Positions 61,860 through 64,000 of a stretch of DNA of 64,000 nt are shown one piece after another. The position numbers and the translations under genes are program-made. The notes below the pieces were generated by a model. The model ran no database searches and was not told the origin of the DNA. It saw only the letters and a program-made list of their open reading frames with translations. Origin of the DNA: Streptomyces asoensis (lineage in GTDB: Bacteria; Actinomycetota; Actinomycetes; Streptomycetales; Streptomycetaceae); NCBI RefSeq assembly GCF_013085465.1, contig NZ_CP049838.1:5642001-5706000 (forward strand), in the 5' to 3' direction. The first letter of the stretch is position 1. Each line of letters opens with the position of its first letter.

Positions 61860-62063
61860 TACTGGCGACTGGGGTAACTGCCTGGCCTGCGGGAACATCG
61901 TCTCGCACCATCGGGTTGGAGCAGATGTCGGCGTTCGGGGTCAGGAGGCCATCGACGGTGTCGGCAGTTGGAATGAGCGGTCCCCGCTTGCGGGACTAAG
62001 CTGCGGAAGGACAGGGAGGGGAAGTTCCCCCCACTGCCTGACCGCTCTGAGGAGCGATTAACG

Positions 62064-64000
62064 ATGTTCGAGAGGTTCACCGACCGCGCGCGGCGGGTTG
62101 TCGTCCTGGCTCAGGAAGAAGCCCGGATGCTCAACCACAACTACATCGGCACCGAGCACATCCTCCTGGGCCTGATCCACGAGGGTGAGGGTGTCGCCGC
62201 CAAGGCCCTTGAGAGCCTCGGGATTTCGCTCGAGGCGGTCCGCCAGCAGGTGGAGGAGATCATCGGCCAGGGCCAGCAGGCCCCGTCCGGGCACATCCCC
62301 TTCACCCCCCGTGCCAAGAAGGTCCTGGAGCTGTCGCTCCGCGAGGCCCTTCAGCTGGGACACAACTACATCGGCACGGAGCACATCCTGCTCGGCCTGA
62401 TCCGCGAGGGCGAGGGCGTCGCCGCCCAGGTCCTCGTCAAGCTGGGCGCAGATCTCAACCGGGTGCGGCAGCAGGTCATCCAGCTGCTCTCCGGTTACCA
62501 GGGCAAGGAGACCGCCACCGCCGGCGGCCCTGCCGAGGGCACGCCCTCGACGTCCCTGGTCCTCGACCAGTTCGGCCGGAACCTCACCCAGGCCGCTCGT
62601 GAGTCCAAGCTCGACCCGGTCATCGGGCGCGAGAAGGAGATCGAGCGGGTCATGCAGGTGCTGTCCCGCCGTACCAAGAACAACCCGGTCCTGATCGGCG
62701 AGCCCGGCGTCGGCAAGACCGCCGTCGTCGAAGGTCTCGCCCAGGCCATCGTCAAGGGCGAGGTGCCCGAGACCCTCAAGGACAAGCACCTCTACACCCT
62801 GGACCTCGGCGCCCTGGTCGCCGGCTCCCGCTACCGCGGTGACTTCGAGGAGCGCCTGAAGAAGGTCCTCAAGGAGATCCGCACCCGCGGCGACATCATC
62901 CTGTTCATCGACGAGCTGCACACGCTGGTCGGTGCGGGTGCCGCCGAGGGCGCCATCGACGCCGCTTCGATCCTGAAGCCGATGCTGGCCCGCGGTGAGC
63001 TCCAGACCATCGGTGCGACCACGCTGGACGAGTACCGCAAGCACCTGGAGAAGGACGCGGCCCTCGAGCGCCGCTTCCAGCCCATCCAGGTCGCGGAGCC
63101 GTCCCTGCCGCACACGATCGAGATCCTCAAGGGTCTGCGTGACCGGTACGAGGCGCACCACCGTGTCTCGATCACCGACGAGGCGCTGGTCCAGGCCGCC
63201 ACCCTGGCCGACCGGTACATCTCGGACCGCTTCCTGCCGGACAAGGCGATCGACCTGATCGACGAGGCCGGTTCCCGGATGCGCATCCGCCGGATGACCG
63301 CGCCGCCGGACCTGCGCGAGTTCGACGAGAAGATCGCCGGCGTCCGCCGCGACAAGGAGTCCGCGATCGACTCGCAGGACTTCGAGAAGGCCGCCTCCCT
63401 CCGCGACAAGGAGAAGCAGCTCCTGGCCGCCAAGGCCAAGCGGGAGAAGGAGTGGAAGGCCGGCGACATGGACGTCGTCGCCGAGGTCGACGGCGAGCTG
63501 ATCGCCGAGGTCCTCGCGACCGCCACCGGCATCCCGGTCTTCAAGCTGACCGAGGAGGAGTCGAGCCGCCTGCTGCGCATGGAGGACGAGCTCCACAAGC
63601 GGGTCATCGGCCAGGTCGACGCCGTCAAGGCGCTGTCGAAGGCGATCCGTCGTACGCGTGCGGGCCTCAAGGACCCGAAGCGTCCCGGTGGTTCGTTCAT
63701 CTTCGCCGGTCCGTCCGGTGTCGGTAAGACCGAGCTGTCCAAGGCGCTCGCCGAGTTCCTCTTCGGCGACGAGGACGCGCTGATCTCCCTCGACATGTCG
63801 GAGTTCAGCGAGAAGCACACGGTCTCGCGTCTCTTCGGTTCGCCCCCCGGATACGTGGGCTACGAAGAGGGCGGCCAGCTGACCGAGAAGGTCCGCCGCA
63901 AGCCGTTCTCCGTCGTCCTCTTCGACGAGGTCGAGAAGGCCCACCCGGACATCTTCAACTCGCTGCTCCAGATCCTGGAGGACGGTCGTCTGACCGACTC
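62064..64000 (+). CDS. clpC: ClpC AAA+ unfoldase, 3' end cut by window
   Basis: The first 645 residues of about 840, from ATG 62064 (AGGAG 9 nt upstream), and open at base 64000. Two Clp-N repeats ([40 protein letters not shown]) are followed by AAA-1 with Walker [10 protein letters not shown] (about residue 213) and Walker [11 protein letters not shown]. The middle coiled-coil/UVR part [15 protein letters not shown] lies near residue 440, and AAA-2 begins with GPSGVGKTE (about 550). It unfolds substrates for ClpP and is the target of cyclomarin-type antibiotics. The ClpC2-like protein at 5741 copies its N-domain. Confidence 0.97.
   Translation, partial: MFERFTDRARRVVVLAQEEARMLNHNYIGTEHILLGLIHEGEGVAAKALESLGISLEAVRQQVEEIIGQGQQAPSGHIPFTPRAKKVLELSLREALQLGHNYIGTEHILLGLIREGEGVAAQVLVKLGADLNRVRQQVIQLLSGYQGKETATAGGPAEGTPSTSLVLDQFGRNLTQAARESKLDPVIGREKEIERVMQVLSRRTKNNPVLIGEPGVGKTAVVEGLAQAIVKGEVPETLKDKHLYTLDLGALVAGSRYRGDFEERLKKVLKEIRTRGDIILFIDELHTLVGAGAAEGAIDAASILKPMLARGELQTIGATTLDEYRKHLEKDAALERRFQPIQVAEPSLPHTIEILKGLRDRYEAHHRVSITDEALVQAATLADRYISDRFLPDKAIDLIDEAGSRMRIRRMTAPPDLREFDEKIAGVRRDKESAIDSQDFEKAASLRDKEKQLLAAKAKREKEWKAGDMDVVAEVDGELIAEVLATATGIPVFKLTEEESSRLLRMEDELHKRVIGQVDAVKALSKAIRRTRAGLKDPKRPGGSFIFAGPSGVGKTELSKALAEFLFGDEDALISLDMSEFSEKHTVSRLFGSPPGYVGYEEGGQLTEKVRRKPFSVVLFDEVEKAHPDIFNSLLQILEDGRLTD

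Larger units (their letters stand above)
61634..62063. other. 430-bp upstream region of clpC
   Basis: No gene is supported. It contains two ClgR-type boxes (61740 and 61846), an AT-richer stretch at 61640-61700, and AGGAG at 62050-62054 that serves clpC. The long leader (over 200 nt after the second box) is unusual for this window. Confidence 0.6.

Noticed and set aside
1..64000. Mobile elements, prophage, tRNA or rRNA genes
   Set aside because: No transposase, integrase, att-like duplication, cloverleaf or rRNA-like sequence was recognised on reading; a tRNAscan-type search was not possible here.

Overview
The window is high-GC actinobacterial chromosome, almost certainly from a Streptomyces. 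Reasons: strong G/C third-codon bias, frequent GTG starts, many 4-nt stop/start overlaps (GTGA, ATGA), and genus-typical genes (SARP regulator, TipA, XRE/ATPase/DUF397 locus, Lsr2, DUF2342). From memory the gene order matches the S. coelicolor SCO3373 to SCO3436 interval in reverse, with clpC at the right end. No tRNA, rRNA, IS element, prophage or CRISPR array was seen. This is mostly conserved core chromosome whose intergenic and linker DNA is unusually rich in tandem repeats.

Layout. 1-9 kb: 3' part of a family 2 glycosyltransferase; a SARP/NB-ARC regulator preceded by a 14-unit dyad array and containing a huge repeat-encoded linker; a PolA-type polymerase without 5' nuclease; a ClpC2-like Clp-N/HTH protein with a double operator at its promoter; a DUF2786 protein; two lipoproteins. 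9-12 kb: a zinc-starvation locus of Cys-poor ribosomal proteins S14, L28, L33, L31 and S18 plus a COG0523 protein around a Zur-like box. 11.7-13.3 kb: gene-free tandem-repeat DNA. 13-15.4 kb: DUF397, anti-sigma-like ATPase and XRE/DUF5753 regulator. 15-20 kb: aldehyde dehydrogenase, and PadR with a DrrAB-type ABC exporter. 19.5-23.2 kb: a ClC-glutamate decarboxylase operon divergent from tipA. 23-27 kb: UPF0145, DedA, ThrE, pyrophosphatase.

27-41 kb: dacB, DUF2342 protein, tilS, hpt, ftsH and folE on the plus strand, facing the folP-NTF2-folB-folK-DUF3180 folate operon and a LysX-like protein on the minus strand; an esterase diverges from the latter. 41-48 kb: acidic membrane protein, paired bacterial-PH proteins, an orphan NuoD paralogue and a MidA/NDUFAF7-type methyltransferase. 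47.8-52.5 kb: a NarL-type two-component pair, ArsR-like regulator, small ORF and threonine-aldolase-like enzyme. 52.7-58.2 kb: a tightly coupled cofactor operon (DUF2520, panC, nadB, nadC, coaX) feeding CoA and NAD synthesis. 58-64 kb: small proteins, BlaI-type regulator, GNAT, lsr2, an SCO3374-family protein and clpC (cut by the window end) with two ClgR-type boxes.

The most interesting signals are: (1) the ClpC2-like protein with an operator-embedded leaderless promoter, which may be a sensor or decoy for ClpC-targeting compounds; (2) the NuoD paralogue that keeps the methylated Arg but has Trp at the quinone-binding Tyr, next to a NDUFAF7-like methyltransferase; (3) the 13-14 bp dyad array before the SARP gene; (4) the ClC-Gad acid-resistance pair. 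All promoter, operator and start-site calls are by eye.
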